From Azolla caroliniana (Eukaryota; Polypodiophyta): a DNA stretch of 64,000 nucleotides. The stretch spans positions 22,382,001-22,446,000 of the forward strand of contig JBHGNT010000006.1 of the NCBI GenBank assembly GCA_043228905.1. Reading direction: 5' to 3'. The notes under the pieces were generated by a model that was not told where the DNA came from, ran no database searches, and worked only from the letters and a program-made list of their open reading frames with translations. How positions within the stretch are numbered: position 1 is the stretch's first letter; each line of letters starts with the position of its first letter. A program made the position numbers and the translations under genes. This document shows, piece by piece, positions 44,558 through 54,180 of this stretch.

Positions 44558-45814
44558 CACGAGAAAACGCCTAGCAGTGCGGAGCCGGAATTTTTGCCTC
44601 GTCTCGGACATTCTCTACCACAAAGGCTCGGACGGCATATGGCGCCGAGCGATTCGGCAGTTCGAGAAGAATGCGGTTCTTCAGGAAGCCCACCAGGGAG
44701 TATCTGGGGGACACTACGCCGGGGATTCTACGGCAAGGAAAGTTTGGCAAAGTGGATTATGGTGGCCGACAACAAAGAAAGACGCTCACGAGTTTTGCCG
44801 GCAGTGCGATTTGTGTCAACGTCTGGGGCAACCAATGGAACAATCACGGATACCACACCAGTCGATTCTTCCGTTGGACCCATTTCAAAAATGGGGTTTG
44901 GATTTTGTAGGTCCTTTCAAACCACCCGCGGCCCGAACAGGGAATCGATATATTATCGTGGCCACGGATTACTGCACCAAATGGGTCGAGGCTAAGCCAC
45001 TCCGAGATAACACAGCGGCATCCACGGCTAAATTTGTGTACGAGCACCTCTGGTGCCGTTACGGATGTCCAATCGAGCTCGTTAGTGACCAAGGTGGGCA
45101 CTTCATCAATCATATAATACGTGAGCTTACACACCACTACGCGGTGGTGCACAAGAAAAGCACACCATACTACCCGCAGGCGAACGGTTTGGCAGAATCG
45201 ACAATTAAAATCCTCCAAACCATACTGAAGAAGATCGTCAATGAAAACAGGACCGATTGGGATGACAAACTCCAGAGCGCGCTTTGGGCGTATCGTACGA
45301 CCTTCAAAACAAGCATCCAATCAACCCCCTTTCGAATGGCGTTCGGGTTAGAAGCTGTAATGCCTGTCGAGTTCGAAGTCCCGAGCCTCCGAGTTCAAGT
45401 CAAAGCACGGCTCCCCGAGGCCGAATCCGAACAAAACCAGCTGGAACAACTCCTCAAACTCGGGGAAGATAGGATAGAGAGTATGGCCCAGCTCGAACAC
45501 CGCCAACGGCAACGCAAGGCTTTCGTGGATCGACATCGACACGGGCTGGAGAAGGAGCACACCATCGGCAAACCAGTCCTTCTTTTCCAAACACGACTCG
45601 GGTCAATGCCGAGAAAATTAAGATTTCGGTGGACCGGTCCAACGGGACGTTCCTGCTCGGCACACTCGCCGGCGACACGGTCAAAAGCTGGGCCAATGGG
45701 TTTCGGCTTAGACCATATCGCGGGACTACACCACCCAACCCGTTTACCAAGCCACATGGCACCAACGAGACTCGGGAGATCACCACAGAGGACGCCACGG
45801 GTGCCCCTGAATAA
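44508..45814 (+). CDS. Element E integrase
   Basis: Overlaps the RT/RNase H frame by about 50 bp in another phase, so a frameshift separates it from the rest of Pol. It has the H2C2 zinc region (HQGVSGGHYAG..CRQCDLCQR), core residues in GLDFVGPF, LVSDQGGHF and NGLAESTIKI, and the C-terminal RFRWTGP. There a second frame change near 45,640 leads to TFLLGTLAGDTVKSW and NGFRLRPYRG, ending at 45,814. Core catalytic residues are present. No chromodomain was recognised. Confidence 0.9.
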
Positions 45815-45956
45815 GGACTCACCCACCTTCTGGAAATTAATAAAAGTAGTAGTAAGTAGGATTAACCATAGTTTAGCCACTGTTTAGCTACACCTACACC
45901 ACCCACCTAGGCACCCCAATTTTAGGAGCACCCCTCGCCACCACTCAGTTAGTACC

Positions 45957-46030
45957 TATTTAAACTGTTCACACATGCAAACCACATGCAAGGCACACTA
46001 GAAGCACCCCACTCACCTTCAGGACACGTG
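45957..46030 (+). promoter_or_regulatory. Candidate internal promoter in element E
   Basis: CTATTTAAACTG at 45,956-45,967 shares TATTTAAAC with the LTR TATA box (40,040 and 49,651). A CACGTG G-box core follows at 46,025-46,030. Downstream, 46,130-46,330 is CT-rich like a plant 5' UTR. It could drive a separate mRNA for the downstream coding region. Pure inference from sequence. Confidence 0.35.
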
Positions 46031-46046
46031 GTGCTAGTCACTTATT

Positions 46047-49000
46047 ATGGCACCCACGACTCAGAATCTTCAGGATTCGCTGCAGGTACAAAACCCTAGG
46101 AAGAAGTTTCCAAAACCGTTTCCAAAACGCAGCACAGACCATTATCGCTCTCCATCTCCATTGCTCTCAAGATCAGAAACCCCATCTCTCTCTCAACACA
46201 CTAAGCGCTCTTGCTCTCAAGCCCTCTTCCACTCTCATAAACTCTCTGCTGGACTTCCACTTCCTGCTGCTCCTGCGGTCGCTCGCCCTCGCCTCATCAC
46301 TTTGCTTCACGCTTCCACACAGTCGAACCCCGCTTCCATCTCCACTATGCCTCTTACCGCCTCAGCAGAAACCCGCACCTGGCTCCAGGAACGAGGAATG
46401 GGCGGTTATCTGAAGATCATCGATGCCCCCGCGCACCCAGATGCCCAAAATGTGGCGAAACGTATAAGTCCCAAAGCCATCACCAACAACGTGCTTCAGG
46501 CTGTTTTGGACCTGCAATGGGGAGGGGACCATGAGGTCGACATACCCTTGGAATCAAAGATGAAGGCGTACTTCGGGGAGTACTCAGCCACAGGGAAGGC
46601 ATATCGCACGTATGGCGGGCCCAACAAAGCTTTCGGGGAGATTGCGCGTATCTTGATGGAGTATGCGTTTGTGCATACGAACCCAACGAGCATGCCGCAG
46701 AACAAGGCAGCCATCATCATCAGCGCTTATGAAGGAAACAAAATCGATTGGGGAATCATCACAGGTGAAGAACTCCGCGCCGCCAGAGCTTCATTTCAGT
46801 CCGGTAAGAAGATGTTGTCTGTTCTTACCCACTTTTTGATGGTGTTATACCCACCCTCTTCGCTTCCTTCCCCTCGCGCACTCACGTCCCCACCACCACC
46901 ACGAAGGCAGAGAGAGAAATTCGTGGCCATCAGCCACGAAGCCTGGGAAGGAGCCTACATCGCCTTCACCCCCTGCCGCCGACCAGACAACCGCATCTGC
47001 ACCACTACCTGCCCAACCCCAACAAAAAAGGGTAGTTTCAGAGACCTGCCAAGAATGGGAGGGGGAGGTAGCCGCGGAAGACAACACAGCTGATGACGTC
47101 ACCATTCGACAGCCAACGTCACGGCCCTCGGTAACGTCCCCAGGACCTAGCCCACGCCCCAACACACAGCAGGCTGCACCACCACGACCACAGAAAAGGA
47201 AGCAGGCGGAGGAAACAACACTACCGGCCCCGGAACCCCAACCACAGCCAGGCAAAAGAAGACGACTCAACCGCGAGTCCTCGGAAGAACGGAAGGAGCC
47301 ACAACAGGAGCAAGCCTTAGTGGTCAGACAGAGCAACTTGGCTACCACCCCTGCGGAGGCATCGTTGAACCACGGAACGATCGAGCATGGGCAGACAACA
47401 CAGATCTCGGAGGATGAAGTCCTCGGGTATAAGGACCTCCCCGCGGAGGCTTACGAATTTAGTGCGCTCCTCCGCCTTGGTACGTCATTCGAGCTGGTCG
47501 ACTTCCTCGCCAAAGCCCAAGTCGCGGCAGCCGCTCGGATGGCGGAAGAGCACACCGAAACAAAAATGGTTCAACGCGCGCTAATAGGTGAAATTGAGCC
47601 CCAGGAGGACAGGGCTTTACAAAAAATCGGGAGGAAGAAGCAGGCAAAACAGGCCACTCTCCTCATGGAGGTCCCCGAGTTGAACACGGCCCTTATCGAG
47701 GCATATCGAGACCTAGATCACACTACGCGGGCAGCCAAAGACATGGCCCGAAAGATAAAAGTAGCCCAAAAACAGGCTAAGATGGCTACAGAGCTATGGC
47801 ACGTTGCGAACCAGAAGTTGGCAGCCTGGGAGCAAAACCGGCTGGAACAACAAGTCCTGAGCCTTCCAGTAACGACTACCGAGGGCCTTCTAGCGCCCCC
47901 ACGCATAACGACCGAGGGCCTTCCAGCGCCCCCACGCATAACGATGATGGATGGAAGCACCATCACCAACTCCATCCTGAAGGTGCAGGCCAGTACACAA
48001 ACGGACTCGTTACAAATGGTTGATGCCTGCACAACAACCGAGGCGGCCACGACCGTGGAGCAACCCAAACTAACCGCACTAACCAAGGAGGTGGCAACCC
48101 AGACAGAACCCCCGCTCCGGGATTACCGTGCGGAGCTTAAAGAAGAGCAACGGCGAACCGAGAGACACGAGCAACGACATCAAGAGGCGATGGCTCGCCT
48201 CAAAGAAGAAGCTTCCAAGCAGATGGCCGAGATAAGAGCCCAGGCCAACCAAAGGATACACGAGCAACACGAAGCATTGGGCCGGGTACAAGCGCAAGCC
48301 GCGGCCAAGGAAGCCGAACTCAAAAGCAAGCTGGAGGAATACGCAGCCACAGTAGTGAAGAAAGAGACGGAGGTTCTAGACAATGCCCACGACTGGAACC
48401 AGCGGCAGGAGGAAAGAAATCGCGAACGGGAGGAGAGGATGAACGGGGAGAATGCCGAGCTGTAGAGTCAGCGTACGACCCTTAAAGAGATGGCTGATGA
48501 GTTTTTCATCAAGTGCAAGCTACTTTCCGAGCAAAAAGAGGCCTTATCAGATTCCTACTTCGCCCTACAAGAAGAGAAAATCGTCGAACGGGAACAAATC
48601 CGGGCCACGTGTTAGAAAGAACGGGAGCAGGCCACTGAAGAACTCACGAAGCGTTACGAGCAGGCTCTCCAGCTCGTAACCGCGGATGCAAAGAACAGTC
48701 AGACCATCTATGAGCTAAAGACACAGAAGATTCAGGCCGAGGTCGACGGCTTAAAACAAGAATTAGCACCCATCCGAGCACAGCCCGGCATGGATGAGAC
48801 ACGCATCCGCATACTGCTCGAGAAACAGCGCCAACACCTTACCAAAAAGGTCGAGGAAACATTAAGTCGCGCAGGAGACGAATGGGCAGCCCAAGCTGCC
48901 GAATTGCATATTTTACGCGCCGACGCCGAGAACCGACGGAAGGAGGGCCGCGACTTCTACAAAATGGACGAAGCCAGCATTCAAAATCTGCGTGCAGATT

Positions 49001-49452
49001 TAACCGAGGATTACCAGTCCTTGGCAAAATCTCACACCGCGGCAATCGAGCAAATAATGGAGGACTTCAATGATGGTCAGATGTTGTTTCGCCTGGAAGC
49101 AGAAGCCTTCGAACGAGAACGACTCGCTGCCATCCCCACCAGTCCTCCAACGGCCACAGAGCAGAAAGAAGAACCTCCCAGCGAGGAGATCACAGACACG
49201 GCACAGGAGGAACTTGCTCCGGCCAACGGACATCCCATGGACGTCCACACGGTACCAGAGCCTGTCGAAGGAGAGGCCAGCGCCCACGAACCCACACCCC
49301 CACCAGAAGAATCGGTCGCACCCGAGGCGGACGCCCGAGAAGATATGCCACCCTCGGACCAAACTCAACCCCCCCCACCAACAATCCAACCAGACCACCC
49401 TGCCGCCACCCCGGACCCCGAAAGCATCCTCGACATCTTAAAGGAGGAATGA
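46047..49452 (+). CDS. Element E accessory protein (domain plus long coiled coil)
   Basis: Not a standard retrotransposon protein. The frame opens at ATG 46,047; a second ATG at 46,346 (MPLTASAETRTWLQERG) has a cleaner context. Residues from 46,346 to about 46,850 form a globular-looking domain ending MPQNKAAIIISAYEGNKIDW, GIITGEELRAARA and LTHFLMVLY. In layout it recalls the 'putative plant transposon protein' domain of some plant elements, but that is uncertain. A frame change at about 46,850-46,930 leads to a Pro/Gln-rich linker with basic patches (QKRKQ, GKRRRLN), then heptad-rich Glu/Ala/Gln coiled coils (47,450-49,130), with two 11-residue repeats TEGLxAPPRIT at 47,878-47,943. An acidic Pro-rich tail ends DILKEE at 49,452. 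In-frame TAGs at 48,463 and 48,613 interrupt. No membrane helix is seen, so not an envelope. Confidence 0.7.
47881..47946 (+). repeat. 33-bp tandem repeat in accessory ORF
   Basis: GAGGGCCTTCTAGCGCCCCC and its continuation repeat at 47,914 with one change, encoding two 11-residue units. The period preserves the frame. Confidence 0.9.
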
Positions 49453-49550
49453 AACGAGGATCACGCCTAAAAGGCCATTTTTGTAATATTGTTAGTATTT
49501 TGAAGGTCGTGGGTCCGACGGACAAGGTCCTGTCCCACGGGCGTGCCATG
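49453..49550 (+). other. Spacer before element E 3' LTR, no polypurine tract
   Basis: The 15 bases next to the 3' LTR read CACGGGCGTGCCATG, which is not a polypurine tract. The purine-rich AAAGGAGGAATGAAACGAGG ends about 90 bp upstream. Confidence 0.6.
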
Positions 49551-50004
49551 TGTTGTCCAGAGGACAGAAATGTAAAATTAGGAAATTAGCAAACGCCGAG
49601 TCCGAGTATCACGGGCCACCAAGGGCTCGGCTGTGTGGAAGGGGAAAAGTTATTTAAACGAGGAACAGTACCTCAAAAAGGGAGAGAAGAAAATTATAGA
49701 TGGAAGCACTAGCTTAGTCATTCGAATTAGATAAACTTGTAAGGTCACCGGCCATAGGCCGTGTTCTGTAATCCTTTCGGCCATAGTAATACATCTTATT
49801 TGTGCCTATTTTGGTTGCATGATTCTGTGTTTCGATCTATACCTATGAGTTTCACGTCGCCACGTCTGTCCAAACCTCGCTAGTGTTTTCTCTCTGAACC
49901 CTGTATCTCTCTCGATGCTTCTGTACGAGCCTTCACGTACCACGCCCTTGAAGACCGATAGTCACAGATCTATCGAAGGTGTTCGCCCAAAGGAACGGGT
50001 AACA
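49551..50004 (+). repeat. 3' LTR of element E
   Basis: 454 bp, equal in length to the 5' copy. Followed by the CCGGA target duplication and the resumed integrase of element D. Confidence 0.95.
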
Positions 50005-50386
50005 CCGGACGACCGTCTATATCCAAAACCGGATTGGTGACAAGGTGTCGGTGCATGAGCTATATTTCGGGTGCAAGCCGAATTTGCGACACCTTCGGAT
50101 GTTCGGTAGCATTGCATATGTGCATGTGCCGGATGAGAAGCGGAAGAAGTTGGATGCAAAGTCGGAGAAATGCATCTGGGTCGGTTACTCGCATGAGTAA
50201 AAGGGGTATAAGTGTTATAACCCCTGGACGAAGCAGGTCCGAGTTAGCCGAGATGTTGAGTTTGATGAGACAACATCATGGTATGCCTTACCAGCTCCGA
50301 CTTCTAACCCCGACCCAATACTGGAGGATGAGGCTAGTGAGCCTCAACCGGTCCAGTTAGAAGACGAAGGGTTCGAGACTCTAGAT
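50005..50386 (+). pseudogene. Element D integrase C-terminal part
   Basis: Continues from 39,939: KVSVHELYFGCKPNLRHLRM, FGSIAYVHVPDEKR, KCIWVGYSHE, a TAA (probably CAA originally) at 50,200, then KGYKCYNPWTKQVRVSRDVE. Joined only at DNA level by the duplicated CCGGA. Confidence 0.88.
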
Positions 50387-51598
50387 GTGAGTCCGGAATC
50401 GTTTCGGTTGAGCGGGCCAAACGAGCGGCTAAGTCAGGATGACCAGTCGGATGAGGAACCGACGAGTAGTGGAGACTCTGTCGTGCTCTCCCCGCACATG
50501 GAACTGAGGAGACGGTTCACACGCAAAGAGAAGGGGAAGAAGAAGATGATGGAATACGAAACTGACAACGTTGAGTTGGATCGAAGCGAATCCGACTTCG
50601 GAAAGGATGAAGGCGGATCTTCGAGAGCGAAGTCTGAACTGGCCAAGAAGGGCCTCAAACCGGGTAACAATAAGATACGTCGGTCTTTCCACCAGAAGAA
50701 CCTCGTGAAGCAGTACGGGTACAATGAGTACATGGCACATCATTATGCGTACATGACCAAGGTGGCGGAAGTGCGTGAACCGGAGAGCTACGCAGAAGCG
50801 GCAAAGGACGCAAATTGGCGTGCCGCCATGGAGGAAGAAATGTGGGCACTTGATGCCAACGACACATGGGACCTAGTTGACCCTCCTCGACACTATAAAC
50901 CGATCATATGTAAGTGGGTGTACAAAGTAAAGTACAATGTCGACGGTTCGGTTAACCAGTACAAAGCCCGGTTAGTGGCGAAGGGATACGCGCAGACCCA
51001 TGGAATTGACTACGATGAGACCTTCACTCCAGTAGCGAAGATGACGACGGTTTGTGTGGTGTTGGCGGTTGCTGCGGAAAGGGGGTGGCATCTTCACCAG
51101 ATGGAAGTGAAGAATGCATTTCTTCAAGGCGATCTTGAAGGAGAGGTCTTTATGACCCAACCCCCCGGTTTCCAGTCGGAGATGAACAAGTCGGCGGTAT
51201 GCCAGCTGAAGAAGTCGCTTTATGGCCTGAAGCAAGCCCCCCAAGCTTTGAATGCAAAGATCATGCACCGGTTGCATAAGATGGGGTTTGTGGCCTCCAA
51301 GTCCGACTCTTCGTTGTTCACCCGGCAAGGTCCGGACGGTCCGGTTTGCATCTTGATGTATGTTGATGACCTAGCCATCACCAGACCCGGACTCGATGAA
51401 ATTAGCCGAGTTAAGTCCCAGCTGTCGGACACATTTAAGATCAAGGACCTAGGGGACCTTCACTATTTCCTTGGGATCGAGGTGATACGAACCCCCGACG
51501 ACATATTGCTCTCACAAAGACACTATGTGTTGAATATGTTGTACAAGTTCGACATGACAGAATGCCAACCAATCTCCACACCCTTGGACCAAAACTAG
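50387..51598 (+). CDS. Element D reverse transcriptase
   Basis: 403 codons open: an acidic linker, then FHQKNLVKQYGYNEYMAHHY, TWDLVDPPRHYKPIICKWVY, YKARLVAKGYAQTHGIDYDE, GLKQAPQAL, catalytic YVDDL (CILMYVDDLAIT) and LGDLHYFLGIEVIR. It ends with a TAG at 51,596. RT residues look intact. The listed start is where the frame opens, not a real initiator. Confidence 0.92.
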   Translation: MSPESFRLSGPNERLSQDDQSDEEPTSSGDSVVLSPHMELRRRFTRKEKGKKKMMEYETDNVELDRSESDFGKDEGGSSRAKSELAKKGLKPGNNKIRRSFHQKNLVKQYGYNEYMAHHYAYMTKVAEVREPESYAEAAKDANWRAAMEEEMWALDANDTWDLVDPPRHYKPIICKWVYKVKYNVDGSVNQYKARLVAKGYAQTHGIDYDETFTPVAKMTTVCVVLAVAAERGWHLHQMEVKNAFLQGDLEGEVFMTQPPGFQSEMNKSAVCQLKKSLYGLKQAPQALNAKIMHRLHKMGFVASKSDSSLFTRQGPDGPVCILMYVDDLAITRPGLDEISRVKSQLSDTFKIKDLGDLHYFLGIEVIRTPDDILLSQRHYVLNMLYKFDMTECQPISTPLDQN

Positions 51599-52327
51599 AA
51601 GCTCAGTCCCGACTGAGGACCGGCCTACGATGAGAAGCGGTTCCAACAAATCATCGGAAGCCTTATATATTTGACAATCACCCGACCCGACATCAATTAT
51701 CCGGTTGGCATGATCGACCAATATATGCAGAAGCCGACTGTGGAGCACCTTCTGTGCGTGCATCGAATTTTGCGATATGTGAGCGACACGAAGGACTGGG
51801 GACTGTTATACCGGCATGGTATAACCGAAGAGCTAATCAGCTACACCGATGCCGACTGGGCCGACGATGCATCAAATCGCTGATCCACCTCCGGCTAAAT
51901 GTTTTCCCTTGGTAGCGCGGCTGTTGCGTGGAGCAGCAAAAAGTAGCCAACAGTGGCCCTTTCGAGCACTGAGGCTGAATACCGGGGCGCTATCGTTGCC
52001 ACCTGTGAAGTCATTTGGCTTCGGCGACTGATGCAAGACTTGCGGATCGAGGTGCCGACCCCAATCCGGATCTACTACGACAACATAACCAACATGCAAC
52101 TCACAAAGAACCCCGTATTCCATGCTCGCACAAAGCACATTGAAGTGCACTACCACTTCATGCGTGAGCGTGTCCTGAGCGGCGAAGTCAAACTTCGGTA
52201 TGTTCATACAAATCGGCAAGTTGCCGACATCTTCACCACCGATGTGGTGAAGGGCCTAGAACCGGAAGACGAATCGGGAGCGACCAATTCGGACAAGAGC
52301 TGGAACGAACTAGAGAACACCGATTAA
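51599..52327 (+). pseudogene. Element D RT tail and RNase H
   Basis: Continues in pieces: QQIIGSLIYLTITRPDINYP, then YTDADWADDASNR with a TGA, LGSAAVAWSSKK with a TAG in place of Gln, and STEAEYRGAIVATCEVIWLR. It goes on through NMQLTKNPVFHARTKHIEVH and QVADIFTTDV. At least four stops or frame breaks. A non-coding 3' spacer of about 320 bp follows, to the purine tract at 52,641-52,651. Confidence 0.87.
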
Positions 52328-52651
52328 GTTCAACAGAAGGATTCGGAAATCCCAGATCAATTCAAGGCCAAGAGGACGAGAAGGCAACGCAAGTTGACGC
52401 CAACATGAAGGAATCGGCAAATCGGCAAGCGCCAAAGTCACAACAGCGAGGGAGTTGAATTGGGCCTGTTGAGCAGACAAGCCGACCAAGGAGGTCGAGG
52501 TGCGCAAAATCAAAAGGGTCGTGGTAAACGGGACCGGACCGAACGGGGAGCGCGAGCGAGGCGGTGTGACGCCAGAAGGAGACGAGGGGAAGGACCGACT
52601 GCCATGGAGACTGACACTACGATCCGACCTCAAATTGAGCTTGAGGGGGAG

Positions 52652-53051
52652 TGTTGAGTGGCAAGCTCAACCGGATCCGGATCGACTGAATAAGCCTGAG
52701 CCGGATCGGCATCTGGAAGGATGAGCTGATGAGCAAGTGAGCCGGTTAGCCGGATCCAGTAGTAACCGGAAGCCTAGTAGTAGCCTAGACTACTAGGTAG
52801 TTAATGTCTCATAGTTAGTGTCAGACGCTCGTATGAGAATTGAAGTACATAGTACTTCTATCAGTCCTCTTAGGACTTGTATAAATAGTGATGTTGAGTA
52901 TGTTTTATGTACAAAGAACCATTAATGTTTTGAAATAGATTTATCTTGTTCTACTCTTTCTCTATCTCTCCCGCGTACTGTCAAGCTCTCCATTAAACCT
53001 GTGTTTCTGTGTTCAGTTTTCTATTGCTTCCGCACTCTATTCGTTTCTACA
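52652..53051 (+). repeat. 3' LTR of element D
   Basis: 400 bp, TGTTGAGTGG..TTCTACA. Clearly diverged from the 5' LTR by many point changes. TATA box GTATAAATAGTG conserved. Confidence 0.95.
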
Positions 53052-53570
53052 ATCTTGATCTAGTTGCAAACTCTTGGGAATGTTAATCCTGATCTAGAAA
53101 CCTAAGTATCTAGTTGCAACATGTAAATGTTAACGTGTAGAAGCGTTAGACAGAACCAGCTCAGCCGGGATAGCAACAGAGAATAAGATGAAGGTTTAAT
53201 GGAGAAGCTTAATACATACAGAGTATACGTGGGAGAGACAAAGAGGCCGAACGTAAACGTAGATTCAGAATAATAGAAACACTCTGTACTCTGTACATAC
53301 AACGTGCTAAACAACACTATTTATACAAGTCCTCAAAAGGATTGACAAAAGTACTATGTACTTCAATGCTCATACGAGTGACTGTCACTAACTACGAGAC
53401 AATGATTACATAATAGTCTAGGCTACTACTAGGCTTCCGGTTCGCACTCAAATCGGGCTCTCCGATCCGACCGGTTGTTTTCGGATACCGATCCGGATCC
53501 AATTGAGCTTGCCGCTCAACACAACATTTTCTTTCAACCAACAAAATGAAAGGTTTAGGCACTACTATGG
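53052..53570 (-). pseudogene. Second copy of LINE segment, interrupted by solo LTR
   Basis: 53,052-53,121 plus 53,527-53,570 match 36,743-36,860 (AAACTCTTGGGAATGTTAAT, CTAGAAACCTAAGTATCT, CCAACAAAATGAA). Similarity ends at GGTTTCTTAG. The same words also occur just left of element D (37,227-37,249). The LINE fragment was therefore duplicated before D and the solo LTR inserted. Confidence 0.75.
53122..53521 (-). mobile_element. Solo LTR related to element D, inverted
   Basis: 400 bp, reverse-oriented. On the minus strand it starts TGTTGAGCGGCAAGCTCAA and carries the GTATAAATAGTG TATA box. It is flanked by CAACA on both sides (53,117-53,121; 53,522-53,526). No internal sequence is present, so it arose by LTR-LTR recombination. 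It is more diverged from both D LTRs than they are from each other in the 5' half. Confidence 0.93.
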
Positions 53571-54180
53571 TTTCTTAGTGGTTAGATACATAGGGGTGCA
53601 TGTATTCACACTTACACTCACACTCGTACTCATATACATTACACATACATCCAACAAAACCATAATCTTTCTATTGAGATATAAAGCTCAAATAGATTTA
53701 GTTAGTTAGTCAACACATGTAACTTACTAGTTACCTAGATAGAATCTAGTTAGTGTGTTTACCATAAAGCCTTAAATAGGATTTTGTACTTGAATGGGAT
53801 ACATTGTAGATCCTCCACTCCCATGTTCATTTAATATAGGACCTACACCTTTGTACCTATATTCTACTCACACATGTGCACCTTTGCACATGAGATGTAT
53901 ATATACCTCATTGTGGGTATTTTTGTATTTGATGATACTTATTAATATAGAGGAAAGGTCTTTAGCTACACTCTTGTTAATCATCCCCCATTTACATTAT
54001 TGTTCATAAGTGTATCTTCATCACTCTCTTCCTCTCATACACATACCCACACATATCACATAACCTTCTACTGCTTAACTACTCGCATAATTAGTCACTA
54101 ATTAACCCTAGTTAATTACCTAATTATTAACACTTTCACCCTCACTCATCATACTTATAAATCTTCATACATCTCGTACG
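53571..54180. other. AT-rich spacer, nothing recognised
   Basis: Short frames only. No LTR ends, splice structure or family signature. Confidence 0.4.

Larger units (their letters stand above)
39940..50004 (+). mobile_element. Element E: Ty3/gypsy with extra 3' coding region
   Basis: LTRs 39,940-40,393 and 49,551-50,004, both 454 bp (TGTTGTCC..GGGTAACA), differing at about 14 positions by eye, mostly transitions. The target-site duplication is CCGGA (39,935-39,939 and 50,005-50,009). The order Gag-PR-RT-RH-INT is gypsy. After integrase come about 3.7 kb before the 3' LTR, holding a large coiled-coil coding region. The purine tract expected next to the 3' LTR is absent; the nearest is at 49,441-49,461. 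GC-rich compared with host DNA. Confidence 0.95.
37250..53051 (+). mobile_element. Element D: Ty1/copia, split by element E
   Basis: LTRs 37,250-37,648 and 52,652-53,051 (399 and 400 bp, TGTTGAG..TTCTACA). The target-site duplication is ATCTT (37,245-37,249 and 53,052-53,056). The primer-binding site TGGTATCAGAGC follows the 5' LTR and TTGAGGGGGAG precedes the 3' LTR. The LTR copies differ at several tens of positions, so D is clearly older than E and B. The domain order is Gag-PR-INT-RT-RH, with a 10-kb gypsy insertion within INT. It belongs to the same broad lineage as element A. Confidence 0.96.

Noticed and set aside
46845-47348. 167-codon minus-strand frame in element E
   Set aside because: Antisense shadow of a GC-rich coding region; Gly/Ser/Cys-rich translation without motifs.
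46047-49452. Interpreting the element E accessory ORF as an envelope gene
   Set aside because: No signal peptide, no transmembrane helix and a coiled-coil plus acidic-tail composition.
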